A DNA stretch of 64,000 nt. Origin: Pseudoalteromonas ostreae (GTDB lineage Bacteria; Pseudomonadota; Gammaproteobacteria; Enterobacterales; Alteromonadaceae). The notes beneath the pieces are model-generated. The model ran no database searches. It was not told the origin of the DNA and saw only the letters and a list, made by a program, of their open reading frames with translations. The stretch is from contig NZ_JAGPYN010000021.1 of assembly GCF_018069805.1 (NCBI RefSeq), positions 1 to 64,000 of the forward strand, read 5' to 3'. This document shows positions 50,162 to 59,126 of the stretch, piece after piece. Position 1 is the first letter of the stretch; every line of letters starts with the position of its first letter. Made by a program: the position numbers and the translations under genes.

Positions 50162-50502
50162 CTATTTTTTGAGTAGCTCAGAGAAGAATGTAATCTCTAA
50201 TGCATTAAATAGCGCCGCTCCTAACTGCAAAATTCCCCTGAAAATTAAAACGAATAACCAACACTCTGCAAATAAAATAAAGTTACGCCATGAGAGCTTG
50301 AATAATTGGCTATAACTAATTGCTTCATTACCAATCAGTTGTTGGATATACATAAGTGCTTTAAAGCTGGCAATTAAGGCTGTGAATATAAAAATGGCCG
50401 TTAAAGCATCGTTATTAACCAGCGTAATAGGATATTGCTGAGCACCAATATAAGCACTAAGGAAAGTACAAAAATAAAAGGTTTAGGTAGTTGATTATCC
50501 AT
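50162..50502 (-). pseudogene. Frameshifted hypothetical membrane protein
   Basis: A gene of about 114 codons interrupted by a one-base frameshift near its start. Frame one begins MDNQLPKPF at 50502; the rest follows in another frame as FYFCTFLSAYIGAQQYPI, then LVNNDALTAIFIFTALIASF, then KALMYIQQLIGNEAISYSQLF to the stop at 50162. The total length (341 bp) is one base short of a whole number of codons. The break lies in the AAACCTTTTATTTTT stretch (about 50475-50485), a place where slippage is common. It has three hydrophobic helices. The family is unknown; a sequencing error is possible. Confidence 0.65.
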
Positions 50503-50560
50503 ATCTATCACTGAGGTTTTTCATCAGTGTGCGATAAATGTACCTGTTTTTCAATGATGA

Positions 50561-51259
50561 TTACATTTTCAAGTAAAAGTCTTTACATAAAGCTATATAC
50601 TCATCGCTATATTGAGCCCCTTGACCATGAATCGTTAAGCTGGTCAGCTCACATTCTTGCATCTGATAAGCAAAGCACATTAAGCTCCTGCTCGGCGCTT
50701 TAGTGGCAGTAGTTTGTACTAAACAATGGCGCACTAAATACAAACCTTGTAATTGCGCCTGTGCAATAAACAACTGCGCTTCTGGGCAAGGTAGGATCAC
50801 ATTAAAAAAAGCATTTTGGTGACTAAGGTTTTTAAACGCAGTGATTAACTCACTAAAACTTAAGCTATCTGTATGACGTGCGGTATTACGGGCTAAGTCC
50901 TGCCCTTTTAAACTGGCATTAAAATACGGAGGGTTACTGATCACAACATCAAACTCAGTTGTGGTGGTTACTTGCTGAATAGCTTTTTGCATCAATTTAA
51001 TATCGGGCCATGGGCTATTTGTAAAATTTTGCTGCGCATCAGCGCATGCATTGGCATCAATTTCAACAGCATTAACCTGCATAGCTGGTTTGCGTTGCTT
51101 GCACATTAATGCCAACAACCCAGTACCTGTGCCAATATCAAGTAACCGCTGTGAAGTAGTTAAGTCAGCCCATGCACCGAGTAAAATTCCATCCGTCGAG
51201 ACCTTCATCGCACTGCGCGTTTGCGCTACTTTAAATTGTTTAAACACAAAGCCTGACAT
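50561..51259 (-). CDS. trmN6: tRNA1(Val) (adenine(37)-N6)-methyltransferase
   Basis: A 232-residue SAM methyltransferase with motif I LLDIGTGTGLLALM, the acidic EIDANACADA, and the N-P-P-Y motif in VVISNPPYFNASL. This matches TrmN6 (YfiC), which makes m6A37 in tRNA-Val. The divergent neighbour is srmB, as in E. coli, where yfiC is next to srmB. Confidence 0.92.
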   Translation of the reverse strand: MSGFVFKQFKVAQTRSAMKVSTDGILLGAWADLTTSQRLLDIGTGTGLLALMCKQRKPAMQVNAVEIDANACADAQQNFTNSPWPDIKLMQKAIQQVTTTTEFDVVISNPPYFNASLKGQDLARNTARHTDSLSFSELITAFKNLSHQNAFFNVILPCPEAQLFIAQAQLQGLYLVRHCLVQTTATKAPSRSLMCFAYQMQECELTSLTIHGQGAQYSDEYIALCKDFYLKM

Positions 51260-51335
51260 TTTTTCACCTTTTCATTCACCAACTGGCGGATAGCGCGTAT
51301 AATTACCAGCAATTGTCCTCTATTTTTGACACTCT

Positions 51336-52568
51336 ATGCAATTTTCTGATTTTGATATTGATAACAAGCTACTGCAAGCCGTTGCTAAAATGGGTTACGA
51401 AACCCCAACTAGCATTCAACAACAAGCGATCCCTGAAGCGCTGCAAGGGCGTGATATTTTAGCCTCTGCGCCAACCGGTACTGGTAAAACAGCGGCATTT
51501 TTGATCCCGGCGATTCAATACTTACTTGATTTCCCGCGTCGCGAGCCTGGTTTTGCTCGTGTTTTGATCATGACTCCAACGCGCGAGTTAGCTTATCAAA
51601 TTCATGAACAGTGTGAACTACTTGCTAAAGGCACTAACCTTAAAATTGGTGTTGTTACTGGCGGTATTAACTACGGTACACATAAAGAAATTTTTGAAAA
51701 AAATAACGATATATTAATCGCCACACCAGGGCGATTAATGGAATATTTAGAAACCGAAAACTTTCATGCCGAAAACGTCGAGATGCTTATTTTAGACGAA
51801 GCAGACCGCATGTTAGACATGGGCTTTCGTAAAGAAATGATGCGTATTTGTGAAGAAGCAAAAAATCGTCGTCAGTGCTTTTTATTCTCAGCCACTCTTG
51901 AAGGCGATAGCGTTGAACGATTTGCAGAGCAAATTTTAAAAGATCCAGCCCTATTAGAAGCTGAATCTTCACGTAAAGAAAAAGCTAAAATCCACCAATG
52001 GGTACACATTGCTGATGATTACAACCATAAATTAGCTATGTTGGTTGAAATACTAAACAGTGAAGACTTAAACAAAGCTATTGTGTTTGTTAAAACCCGT
52101 GATCGCCTAGAAACATTAGTCGGCGAGCTGACCAATGCAGGGGTTCGCGCAGCCTGGTTACGTGGCGAGATGCCACAAGACAAACGCATGAAGGCAATGG
52201 ATAATTTCCACAGTGGCCGTACAAGAATATTAGTTGCGACTGATGTTGCCGCCCGCGGTATTGATGTAGCTGATATTAGTCATGTGATCAACTTTGATAT
52301 GCCACGCACAGCAGACGTGTATGTTCACCGTATTGGCCGCACAGCTCGCGCAGGTAAGAAAGGCATTGCAATTTCGTTAGTAGAAGCCCATGACATTGCA
52401 GTATTAGCAAAAATTGAACGCTACATTGAGTTGCGCCTTAAACGCCGTGTTGTTAAAGGATTTGAGCCGCGCCATAAAGAAGCTAAAGCGCCAATCAAAA
52501 AACATAAAGATCCGGTAAAAATCAAAGCCCGTAAAAAGGCCAAAGCAAAAACTAAGAAAAAGAAATAA
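51336..52568 (+). CDS. srmB: DEAD-box RNA helicase SrmB
   Basis: A 410-residue DEAD-box helicase. Motifs are Q-motif-like SIQQQAIP, Walker A APTGTGKTAAF, DEAD in LDEADRMLDMG, SAT in LFSATLEGD, and the HRIGRTARAG of motif VI. The C-terminus is a Lys-rich tail that would bind RNA. SrmB takes part in 50S ribosome assembly. Context with trmN6 supports the assignment over other DEAD proteins. Confidence 0.91.
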   Translation: MQFSDFDIDNKLLQAVAKMGYETPTSIQQQAIPEALQGRDILASAPTGTGKTAAFLIPAIQYLLDFPRREPGFARVLIMTPTRELAYQIHEQCELLAKGTNLKIGVVTGGINYGTHKEIFEKNNDILIATPGRLMEYLETENFHAENVEMLILDEADRMLDMGFRKEMMRICEEAKNRRQCFLFSATLEGDSVERFAEQILKDPALLEAESSRKEKAKIHQWVHIADDYNHKLAMLVEILNSEDLNKAIVFVKTRDRLETLVGELTNAGVRAAWLRGEMPQDKRMKAMDNFHSGRTRILVATDVAARGIDVADISHVINFDMPRTADVYVHRIGRTARAGKKGIAISLVEAHDIAVLAKIERYIELRLKRRVVKGFEPRHKEAKAPIKKHKDPVKIKARKKAKAKTKKKK

Positions 52569-52590
52569 TTTACCTACTTTAACGCTACAT

Positions 52591-52624
52591 AAAAAGCCGA
52601 GATTTATCATAGTCTCGGCTTTTT
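52591..52624 (+). terminator. Terminator of srmB
   Basis: Stem AAAAAGCCGAGA / TCTCGGCTTTTT with a 10-nt loop, perfect over 12 pairs. It also serves the convergent subtilase gene on the minus strand. Confidence 0.9.
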
Positions 52625-52641
52625 AGTTTAATTACCAGCAG

Positions 52642-54714
52642 CTACTGACAGACTCCTAGGTCTTTCCAAACGGCCCATGCGCTGGAATTATCAGCAGGGT
52701 TTGCGCCGCGCGTCCACCATCTCGCACTATAGCGCTTGCCATTATAGGCCACCTCTTCACCAGCCATGTAAACTGCACTTACACTCCAGTTTGATAAATC
52801 TGTGCAGCCGGTTTGTGTACCATCTGTAACAATTACTGTTTTAGTTAAGGTATGGTTAAGTCCTTGGGCATCGCTTACCGTAAGTGCTACATCGTAGGAA
52901 CCTGCGGTTTGATAAGTATGATCGGGTGTTACAGTATTAGCGACACTGCCATCACCAAAAGTCCAATTATAGGCTGTAACAGCCACATCATCAGTCGATG
53001 CATTAGTGAAGCTGACTGCTAAACCATTTACACTAAAATCAAAGCTCGCTTTAGGTGCTTGATTTACATCTCCGTCATTTTGGCAATTACCTTGACGCGA
53101 CCAAACATTTGAATAAATCGCAGGACTTGCCCCCGTTGACCACCAAGTTGCTTTATATTTAACTTGATTAAACTCAACCAAATCACCAACACGGTATGAC
53201 TTTGCTGCATCCCAGCTAGCTAAACCATCACAACCGCCTGGAGGATTCGATGAAATAGCCACGATTTGACTACGCTGGTTTGTTTGCCCTATAGTGTCGG
53301 TCACTTCTAAAAGAACGGTATAATTACCTTCAGATGTATAAGTATGAATAGGGTTTTTAGTATTCGATGAATTCCCATCGCCAAAACTCCAGCTATAACT
53401 GCTGATCCCTTTATCATCCGTAGAGGTATTATTAAAAGTAACCTGTTTATCATTTACGATTGCGTTAAAGCTTGCAACAGGCGCATTATCTACGTCACTG
53501 CCACAATCAGATTGCGCTAAATAATCATAGGCATCTTTTGCTTTAATGATACCAAAACCGTATGAGGTATCACGCCCTTGTGCGCCACGATCTTGCGCAG
53601 TGGCATTTAAAGCATCACGAATTTGTTGATTACTACAGTTTGGAAAGTGACTCCAGACTAATGCTGCTACACCAGATACATGCGGTGTAGCCATGGAAGT
53701 ACCACTAATGCTCTTATACCCGCCATTGTTCCATGTTGAGTTAGTACCAACGCCTGGCGCTGCAATTTCAACCTGAGCATTATATTGTGAGAACGATGCC
53801 TTATTACCATTACTATCAACTGCCGCCACAGATATAACCGCATCATAAGATGCAGGGTAACTTAACGAGCTGTTCGCTCCATTACCTGCAGCTGCAATAT
53901 GTAACATACCTTGCGAATAGCTATTAGCAAAAGCTTGGCGCTCAGCATTAGATGATTGAGGACCACCTAAACTCATACTGGTAACTGTTGCTCCAGCGGC
54001 TTGACATTGGCCAATAGCCGCAACAAGATCAGAACCATATGCCCAATTACCTTGGTCATTAAATACTTTTACAATATGCAGCCCTAATTGGCCCGAAGAA
54101 TTAACCCCAACAACACCCTGACCATTTCCACCTAACGCTGCAATAGTACCAGCAACATGTGTACCATGGCCGTTACCATCATTATACCAATTACCTGTAT
54201 CATTAGCGCCATAACCATCATTGCCAGTGATCCCTGTATTTGGTAAGTCGGGATGATTAAGTGTGTAGCCAGTATCCATAATACATACTTTTTGATTACC
54301 AGTTAGGTTGTCCGATAATTGCTGAGCTTGAACCATAGTAATACCATATGGGGTACTTTCAGCCATTAAATAGCGCTTTGGATCCACTTCAATACTGGCT
54401 ACATCACTACTTTGTAATAAACGCGCTTTTTGATCCGCCGTTAAAACCGCCGCCATTGCGTTAATATCAGGCAAGCTTTGTAATACTTCAACATTAGCTT
54501 GAGTAGCAATATCGCTCATTAAACTTACTTTAATATTATTAATCTGCGCTTTACTGCGTGCAAACGCAGTGTGTACCGCAGTTGTTTGCTCAGACAAGTG
54601 CACTATGAAGCGCTCTGATTCTACTTGTTCTGCCATTACAGAGCCTGCTGTTGATAACAAAATAGCACTCGCTAATGCCGTTATTTTGAATGGTGGGGTT
54701 TTCGACGCTTTCAT
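52642..54714 (-). CDS. Secreted subtilisin-like protease with PKD and chitin-binding-type modules
   Basis: A 690-residue S8 protease. It has a signal peptide (about 1-28), an I9 propeptide (about 34-118), and a catalytic domain (about 120-400) with D147 (CIMDTGY), H183 (GHGTHVAGT) and S340 ([10 protein letters not shown]). Then follow a PKD domain (about 410-490), a WxxxxxYxxGDxV-type carbohydrate-binding module (about 498-545), a second PKD (about 553-632) and a second such module (about 640-690). The modules have the ATWW / ARWW core of the CBM5/12 family. The alternation PKD-CBM-PKD-CBM suggests targeting to insoluble polymers such as chitin-protein. The substrate is inferred. Confidence 0.94.
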   Translation of the reverse strand: MKASKTPPFKITALASAILLSTAGSVMAEQVESERFIVHLSEQTTAVHTAFARSKAQINNIKVSLMSDIATQANVEVLQSLPDINAMAAVLTADQKARLLQSSDVASIEVDPKRYLMAESTPYGITMVQAQQLSDNLTGNQKVCIMDTGYTLNHPDLPNTGITGNDGYGANDTGNWYNDGNGHGTHVAGTIAALGGNGQGVVGVNSSGQLGLHIVKVFNDQGNWAYGSDLVAAIGQCQAAGATVTSMSLGGPQSSNAERQAFANSYSQGMLHIAAAGNGANSSLSYPASYDAVISVAAVDSNGNKASFSQYNAQVEIAAPGVGTNSTWNNGGYKSISGTSMATPHVSGVAALVWSHFPNCSNQQIRDALNATAQDRGAQGRDTSYGFGIIKAKDAYDYLAQSDCGSDVDNAPVASFNAIVNDKQVTFNNTSTDDKGISSYSWSFGDGNSSNTKNPIHTYTSEGNYTVLLEVTDTIGQTNQRSQIVAISSNPPGGCDGLASWDAAKSYRVGDLVEFNQVKYKATWWSTGASPAIYSNVWSRQGNCQNDGDVNQAPKASFDFSVNGLAVSFTNASTDDVAVTAYNWTFGDGSVANTVTPDHTYQTAGSYDVALTVSDAQGLNHTLTKTVIVTDGTQTGCTDLSNWSVSAVYMAGEEVAYNGKRYSARWWTRGANPADNSSAWAVWKDLGVCQ

Positions 54715-55183
54715 TTAAAAATCCTTGGATGTTAGTTTAAATAGAATTAAAATTAACATTTAATTCACAGAAATTTAATAAAAACACCTAAAGACAACGC
54801 TGTCAACAAACCAAACACATTCACTAGCCATAGGAAGTAGAGCAATTAATCTATTGCAATTAAAGAAAGTATTTTTTAATTAGATGGCTATACAGTAACT
54901 AAACCACATGCCTTTGATTTACTTGAGTTCCATGATTTTTTGTAAAATAAATATTACAGATGATTTTATATCATATTGTTCTAAAAAAAATAAAAAAAGG
55001 AACAAATAAATCTAAAGCAATTAAAAACTAGCGTATTTTTTACTCAGTTGAATGTAAAAAATACCTAAACAGTTCACCAAAAATTTAAATTACCATTACA
55101 TTTCAAAGACTTAACCTTGGAATAAATATTGTAATACTAGGGTTGCTATTCACTAAATATAATAGATGTTATGAGGGAAAATC
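54715..55183. other. AT-rich intergenic region
   Basis: About 470 bp between the subtilase and the BON protein. It is very AT-rich, with no open frame, strong hairpin or repeat. Promoters for both divergent genes should lie here. Confidence 0.5.
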
Positions 55184-55534
55184 ATGAGTCGCTTCAAATT
55201 AAATGTATCATTGGTATCACTTTGCTGTGTATTTTTACTCGCCTGCGCAACGCAAGTCAGTGCAGCCACTAGTACAATTATGATCAGCAGCGTTTCTCCT
55301 CAACCAACGCTACAGCAAACGCTTGTTGATAAACTGCGCAGCAATCCAAACCTCAACTTATCACAACTGCAAGTCCATGTTGATGGCAACAAAGTAGCCT
55401 TATACGGCCAAGCAGAAACTGGCTTTGAACGCGCTTTGGCACAAAAATTTTTAGAGAATACCCAAGGTGTAGCGATCATAGAAAATAAAATGCAGGTGAG
55501 TGGAGTTGCGCGTCCCGCCGAGGAAATCCAATAA
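55184..55534 (+). CDS. BON-domain exported protein
   Basis: A 116-residue protein with a signal that reads as either a lipobox (LLAC at 18-21) or an SPase I site (QVSAA). Residues about 45-108 form a BON domain (LVDKLRSNPNLNLSQLQVHVDG, then NKVALYGQAETGFERALAQKF). BON domains bind phospholipid or peptidoglycan in outer-membrane or periplasmic stress proteins such as OsmY. It is a single gene. Confidence 0.82.
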   Translation: MSRFKLNVSLVSLCCVFLLACATQVSAATSTIMISSVSPQPTLQQTLVDKLRSNPNLNLSQLQVHVDGNKVALYGQAETGFERALAQKFLENTQGVAIIENKMQVSGVARPAEEIQ

Positions 55535-55669
55535 AGATAAATAAATTTTCTTTGAAACTTCATATATACAATCGGTTACCATTTAATTTTAAGTCACTAT
55601 ACAAACCATAATTAAGTCATTATTATCTTAGGAGAAAAACTACTTCACTTAAAATTATAGGTATATGAA

Positions 55670-56821
55670 ATGGAACCTCAAATAAAACAGCTCAAACAAT
55701 TACTACTTGAAGCCAACAGTGACGAAAGAAAAGTTGAGATTAAAGGTAAAATTGAAACTATTAAGGATGTTGCTGAAAGTGAAGTTAGAAGGCATCAACG
55801 CGAAGTAGATTTTGATTCCAAAGAAATGACTATTGAATTAGTAGTCTCTAAATATATGGATAAGCTAGATATAGAAGAGAATGAATTGTTTGTACCTGAT
55901 TACCAAAGAGATTTTGTTTGGCCTGTTAAAAATCAAAGTAGACTAATTGAATCATTAATTATAGGTCTACCAATCCCACATATATTTGTCGCAGATGTAG
56001 AGTCTGAAGACCCAGATCTTGACGGACGGATTGAGATTGTCGATGGTTCTCAGAGAATAAGAACTCTTCATGCATTTTTAAATGATGAATTAACACTTGA
56101 ACATCTTCAATTGATACCGCAATTAAATGGTTTTAAATTTTCAGACTTACCCACGTCTAGACAAAGAAGGTTCAGTCGGATTTCTGTCAGAATAATTGAA
56201 CTTAGTAATTGTACAGAAGCTACTAGGCGTGATTTGTTTGAAAGAATAAATACTGGTAGTGATGAACTTAAAGACATGGAAGTAAGAAAAGGCTCTAAAC
56301 ATGGTAACTCCGCTTTATATAATCAAGTCATTAAAGTTTGTGCAGATAATTTAACCTTTAAAGAAGTTGTGCCTTTAAGCCCAGTGAAGCTAAAACGAGG
56401 TGAAGATCTTGAGTTTTCACTAAGGTTCTTTGCATATTTAAAAAACTATAAACAATTCGATCATTCCGTGAAAGAGTTTTTAGACAGCTATTTGGATTCA
56501 AATAGTGATAAAACACAAGAAGAAATCGCTGATATGAATCAAATTTTTGATAAAACAATGACTTTTGCTAAAGAATATTTTCCATTTGGTTTCAAAAAAT
56601 CAACTGGTTCAAAAACAACACCTCGAGTCCGTTTTGAGGCTTTGTCTGTTGGAATAGCTCTTGCCTTAGAAGAAGAGCCTGATTTAAAGCCAATAGAAAT
56701 ATCTAAATGGTTATTTTCTGATGAATTTAAGAGCTTAACAACTGGAGATGCTTCAAATAGTAAACCTAGAGTTATAGCAAGAATAGAGTATGTTAAAAAT
56801 AAGCTTCTAGAAGGAGTTTAA
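55670..56821 (+). CDS. DUF262 (GmrS-like) domain protein
   Basis: A 383-residue protein with the DUF262 ParB/Srx-like nucleotide-binding domain. Motifs are PDYQRDFVW (76-84), IVDGSQR (123-129, the DGQQR equivalent) and FERINTGS (190-197). It lacks the C-terminal DUF1524 HNH nuclease seen in full GmrSD. An N-terminal coiled-coil-like region (about 1-45) precedes the domain. DUF262 proteins act as NTP-dependent nucleases or sensors in several anti-phage systems. The next gene is a HEPN protein 2 bp away. The role here is inferred. Confidence 0.9.
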   Translation: MEPQIKQLKQLLLEANSDERKVEIKGKIETIKDVAESEVRRHQREVDFDSKEMTIELVVSKYMDKLDIEENELFVPDYQRDFVWPVKNQSRLIESLIIGLPIPHIFVADVESEDPDLDGRIEIVDGSQRIRTLHAFLNDELTLEHLQLIPQLNGFKFSDLPTSRQRRFSRISVRIIELSNCTEATRRDLFERINTGSDELKDMEVRKGSKHGNSALYNQVIKVCADNLTFKEVVPLSPVKLKRGEDLEFSLRFFAYLKNYKQFDHSVKEFLDSYLDSNSDKTQEEIADMNQIFDKTMTFAKEYFPFGFKKSTGSKTTPRVRFEALSVGIALALEEEPDLKPIEISKWLFSDEFKSLTTGDASNSKPRVIARIEYVKNKLLEGV

Positions 56822-56823
56822 AA

Positions 56824-57495
56824 TTGGAAAACTTACTTACAGAGCTAGAAGAAAGAAAAAATGAGCTTGAAGGTTACCTTAAATTAATCGAATTTTTAGA
56901 TTCAAGCAAAGTAATTTCTAATGAAAAAAATATTGAATTTCAAGTTAACAATCACTTACTGAAAACATCTAAAGGTACTGTGTACCTTATTTTGTATAAT
57001 TTAATAGAATCAACGATGCGGGAGGCTGTAGTAAAGATTCATGAAAAAATTTCTGTCGCAGGAGTCAGCTTTAATAATCTAAGATCAGAATTACAAACAA
57101 AAATTATACAACGAGCAAAAAAAAATAATACCCCTTTAGCAACTGTTCTACAAGATTTTGCAGGAGATATTTCATTGAATATTCACAATGCAGCATTAAA
57201 AAAAGAGAAGCTATTCTCAGGCAATATAGATAGACAAGAAATAAAAAATACAGCTTCAATATATGGTTTTAATGATAAAACAGACTATCTTAAAACAAGA
57301 AACGGTGAGCACTTAACCAATATTAAAGAAAATAGAAATGATCTTGCACATGGCAACAAGACCTTTTCAGAGGTTGGAGCAACAAAAAGCATCACAGAGT
57401 TAAAAAAGTTATGCGATGAAGTAATAGCTTTTATGTATGAAATCTTTGACAATATTATTGACTGTGTTGATAGTCAAAAGTATTTACAAGCTTAA
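56824..57495 (+). CDS. HEPN-like nuclease (MAE_28990/MAE_18760 type)
   Basis: A 223-residue protein with the HEPN signature R-N-D-L-A-H (171-176) late in an all-helical fold, and an N-terminal coiled coil (about 1-24). HEPN proteins are usually RNases that degrade RNA during defence. The start is TTG at 56824, with AAGGAG at 56810-56815 overlapping the end of the DUF262 gene, so the two are coupled. The 3' end overlaps the convergent methyltransferase by four bases. Assignment to the MAE_28990/MAE_18760 HEPN group is from pattern memory. Confidence 0.82.
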   Translation: MENLLTELEERKNELEGYLKLIEFLDSSKVISNEKNIEFQVNNHLLKTSKGTVYLILYNLIESTMREAVVKIHEKISVAGVSFNNLRSELQTKIIQRAKKNNTPLATVLQDFAGDISLNIHNAALKKEKLFSGNIDRQEIKNTASIYGFNDKTDYLKTRNGEHLTNIKENRNDLAHGNKTFSEVGATKSITELKKLCDEVIAFMYEIFDNIIDCVDSQKYLQA

Positions 57496-58523
57496 CCGTA
57501 AGAAACTACATGAAGATTAAGGCTTTCACCAATAGCTTTAGCTAGATTTACAGGAACAGCATTACCAATCATTCTCGCTACATTCGTAATTGAGTAGTTA
57601 CTTGTATTGTCAGTAAAACGGTAACTAAAAGGAAACGATTGAATTAATGCTGCTTCCCTTAAACTCATAGCTCTATTTTGACTAGGGTGGCCATACCTCC
57701 CACTTCCATAGTTATAGCATTGAGTGGTGATAGTAGGACTTAATTCATCCCAGTCCATTCTCCCATAAACACTTGTATATTTTTTTCCTGTACTTTTTTT
57801 ATGACAATTAGTTAAAAGCTCTTCAGGCCAGTCTTTCCATGTACCACCGGGCTTTGAAGCTTTAATTCTTTTAAGGTTTATTTTAGTCAAACCAGCAGAA
57901 CGGTGAAGCACATCATTATTATCTACCTCGCCAGAGTTCAGTTTCGGTAAAAACCCGATAGCATCCTTCAAAGTCAAGTATTCATCCTTCTTGTGTGTTG
58001 GCGGTATAAGTGAAATTGGTCCTAATCTTGAGGCTAGAACTACTAACCTCTTTCTCTTTTGAGCAATGCCATAATCAGGGCAATATACAACACTATGCCA
58101 AACTGAATATCCTTCCGAGGTTAAGGTATTTAGAAATTCAAAAAACACCTCATGTTTTATTAATTCTGGCACATTTTCCATTGTAATGAGGTCTGGCTTT
58201 AACCCTGTTACTAAACGTGAAAAATGTGATAATAGCCCCCACCTTTCGTCCCTATCTCGCCCCTGTGTATAATTTGAAAAAGGCTGACATGGTGCACAAC
58301 CGGCTAAGAGAATAATATCTGAACTTTGAAAGTGACTTGATAGCTGGCTTACTTTTAATTCTGCAATACTTTCGTTAAAAAAATGTGCATGATTGTTTAC
58401 CTCGTATGGCAAACGACAGTTTTCATCAATATCGTACCCTGCGACAACATTGATACCACTTTTTTGTAGTCCATGGGTAAGTCCCCCAACCCCACAAAAT
58501 AGATCAACTGCAACTATTGACAC
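57492..58523 (-). CDS. DNA (cytosine-5)-methyltransferase
   Basis: A 343-residue C5 DNA methyltransferase. Motif I is VDLFCGVGGLTHGL (6-19), the catalytic Cys79 lies in GCAPCQPFS, motif VI is MENVPEL (115-121), motif VIII is AQKRKRL (154-160), and the C-terminal motif is IGNAVPVNLAKAI. The target-recognition region (about 175-285) is short, as in type II enzymes, and the target sequence cannot be read. It is convergent with the HEPN gene with a four-base overlap. No restriction endonuclease gene is adjacent. Confidence 0.95.
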   Translation of the reverse strand: MSIVAVDLFCGVGGLTHGLQKSGINVVAGYDIDENCRLPYEVNNHAHFFNESIAELKVSQLSSHFQSSDIILLAGCAPCQPFSNYTQGRDRDERWGLLSHFSRLVTGLKPDLITMENVPELIKHEVFFEFLNTLTSEGYSVWHSVVYCPDYGIAQKRKRLVVLASRLGPISLIPPTHKKDEYLTLKDAIGFLPKLNSGEVDNNDVLHRSAGLTKINLKRIKASKPGGTWKDWPEELLTNCHKKSTGKKYTSVYGRMDWDELSPTITTQCYNYGSGRYGHPSQNRAMSLREAALIQSFPFSYRFTDNTSNYSITNVARMIGNAVPVNLAKAIGESLNLHVVSYG

Positions 58524-59076
58524 TGTTTTTTCACCCTCTAAAAAGATTTAATAATTTTACTTAAAATAAAATGGAACTGTTAAACTAATAACCAAGCAGT
58601 TTCATTAGCGCATTCTATATTAAATATAGTTAGTAGACTATGCCGTATGACGAACACATATAAATTGAACTCTGAAAAAATACTTTACGCATAAAACCTT
58701 ATAATCAATAAAATGGCTTAACTCTATCAAAGCCTTAATCCTGAGCTGACGTTTAACATTACCTCCCTGTCATCACGCCCTGAAAATAAACATTGATGAA
58801 TAATATCGTGCATTGAATGAAATAACGTGATGCTCGGGGCGTCGTGAAGTTCTAAGGGGCAGCTGCCCCTTAGTTACTTGTTGGCGAGAGGTTTTATCAT
58901 GCTTTTTAAATAAGGATCGTATCAGCAAGCTTAACACCTACGATAAGATTTAGAGATTCAGGGCAAGCATTCGGACTTAAGTCTGAGCTAGTACAGCTAA
59001 TAACAATAAGGTTTTTAGTCGTTGCTATGACCCTGACTTTCAAAACTTAAATTTGCAATAATAGAGGCTTACAACC
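58524..59076. other. Intergenic region with 22-bp palindrome
   Basis: About 550 bp between the methyltransferase and the amylase. It has one perfect 22-bp palindrome (58852-58873) and otherwise no gene I can support. A plausible Shine-Dalgarno with ATG near 58900 leads to a four-codon frame only. Confidence 0.45.
58852..58873. repeat. Perfect 22-bp GC-rich palindrome
   Basis: Half-site CTAAGGGGCAG followed at once by its complement through a central CAGCTG. It is GC-rich inside an AT-rich gap and lacks a T-run. It may be a site for a DNA-binding protein or a remnant of a mobile element. Confidence 0.5.
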
Positions 59077-59109
59077 CCCAGCTAAACGCATACTTATGGT
59101 TTAGCTGGG
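59077..59109 (-). terminator. Hairpin downstream of the amylase gene
   Basis: Eleven-bp perfect stem CCCAGCTAAAC / GTTTAGCTGGG with an 11-nt loop, 18 bp past the amylase stop codon on the minus strand. The T-run is weak, so it may act mainly as a 3' stabiliser. Confidence 0.6.
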
Positions 59110-59126
59110 ATTTATCTGTAATAAAA

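Noticed and set aside
58900..58912. ATG with a good ribosome-binding site before the amylase gene
   Set aside because: It opens only a four-codon frame, so no product is supported.
58916..59050. About 44-codon minus-strand frame rich in Ser and Cys downstream of the amylase gene
   Set aside because: It needs a TTG start with no ribosome-binding site and has no recognisable pattern.
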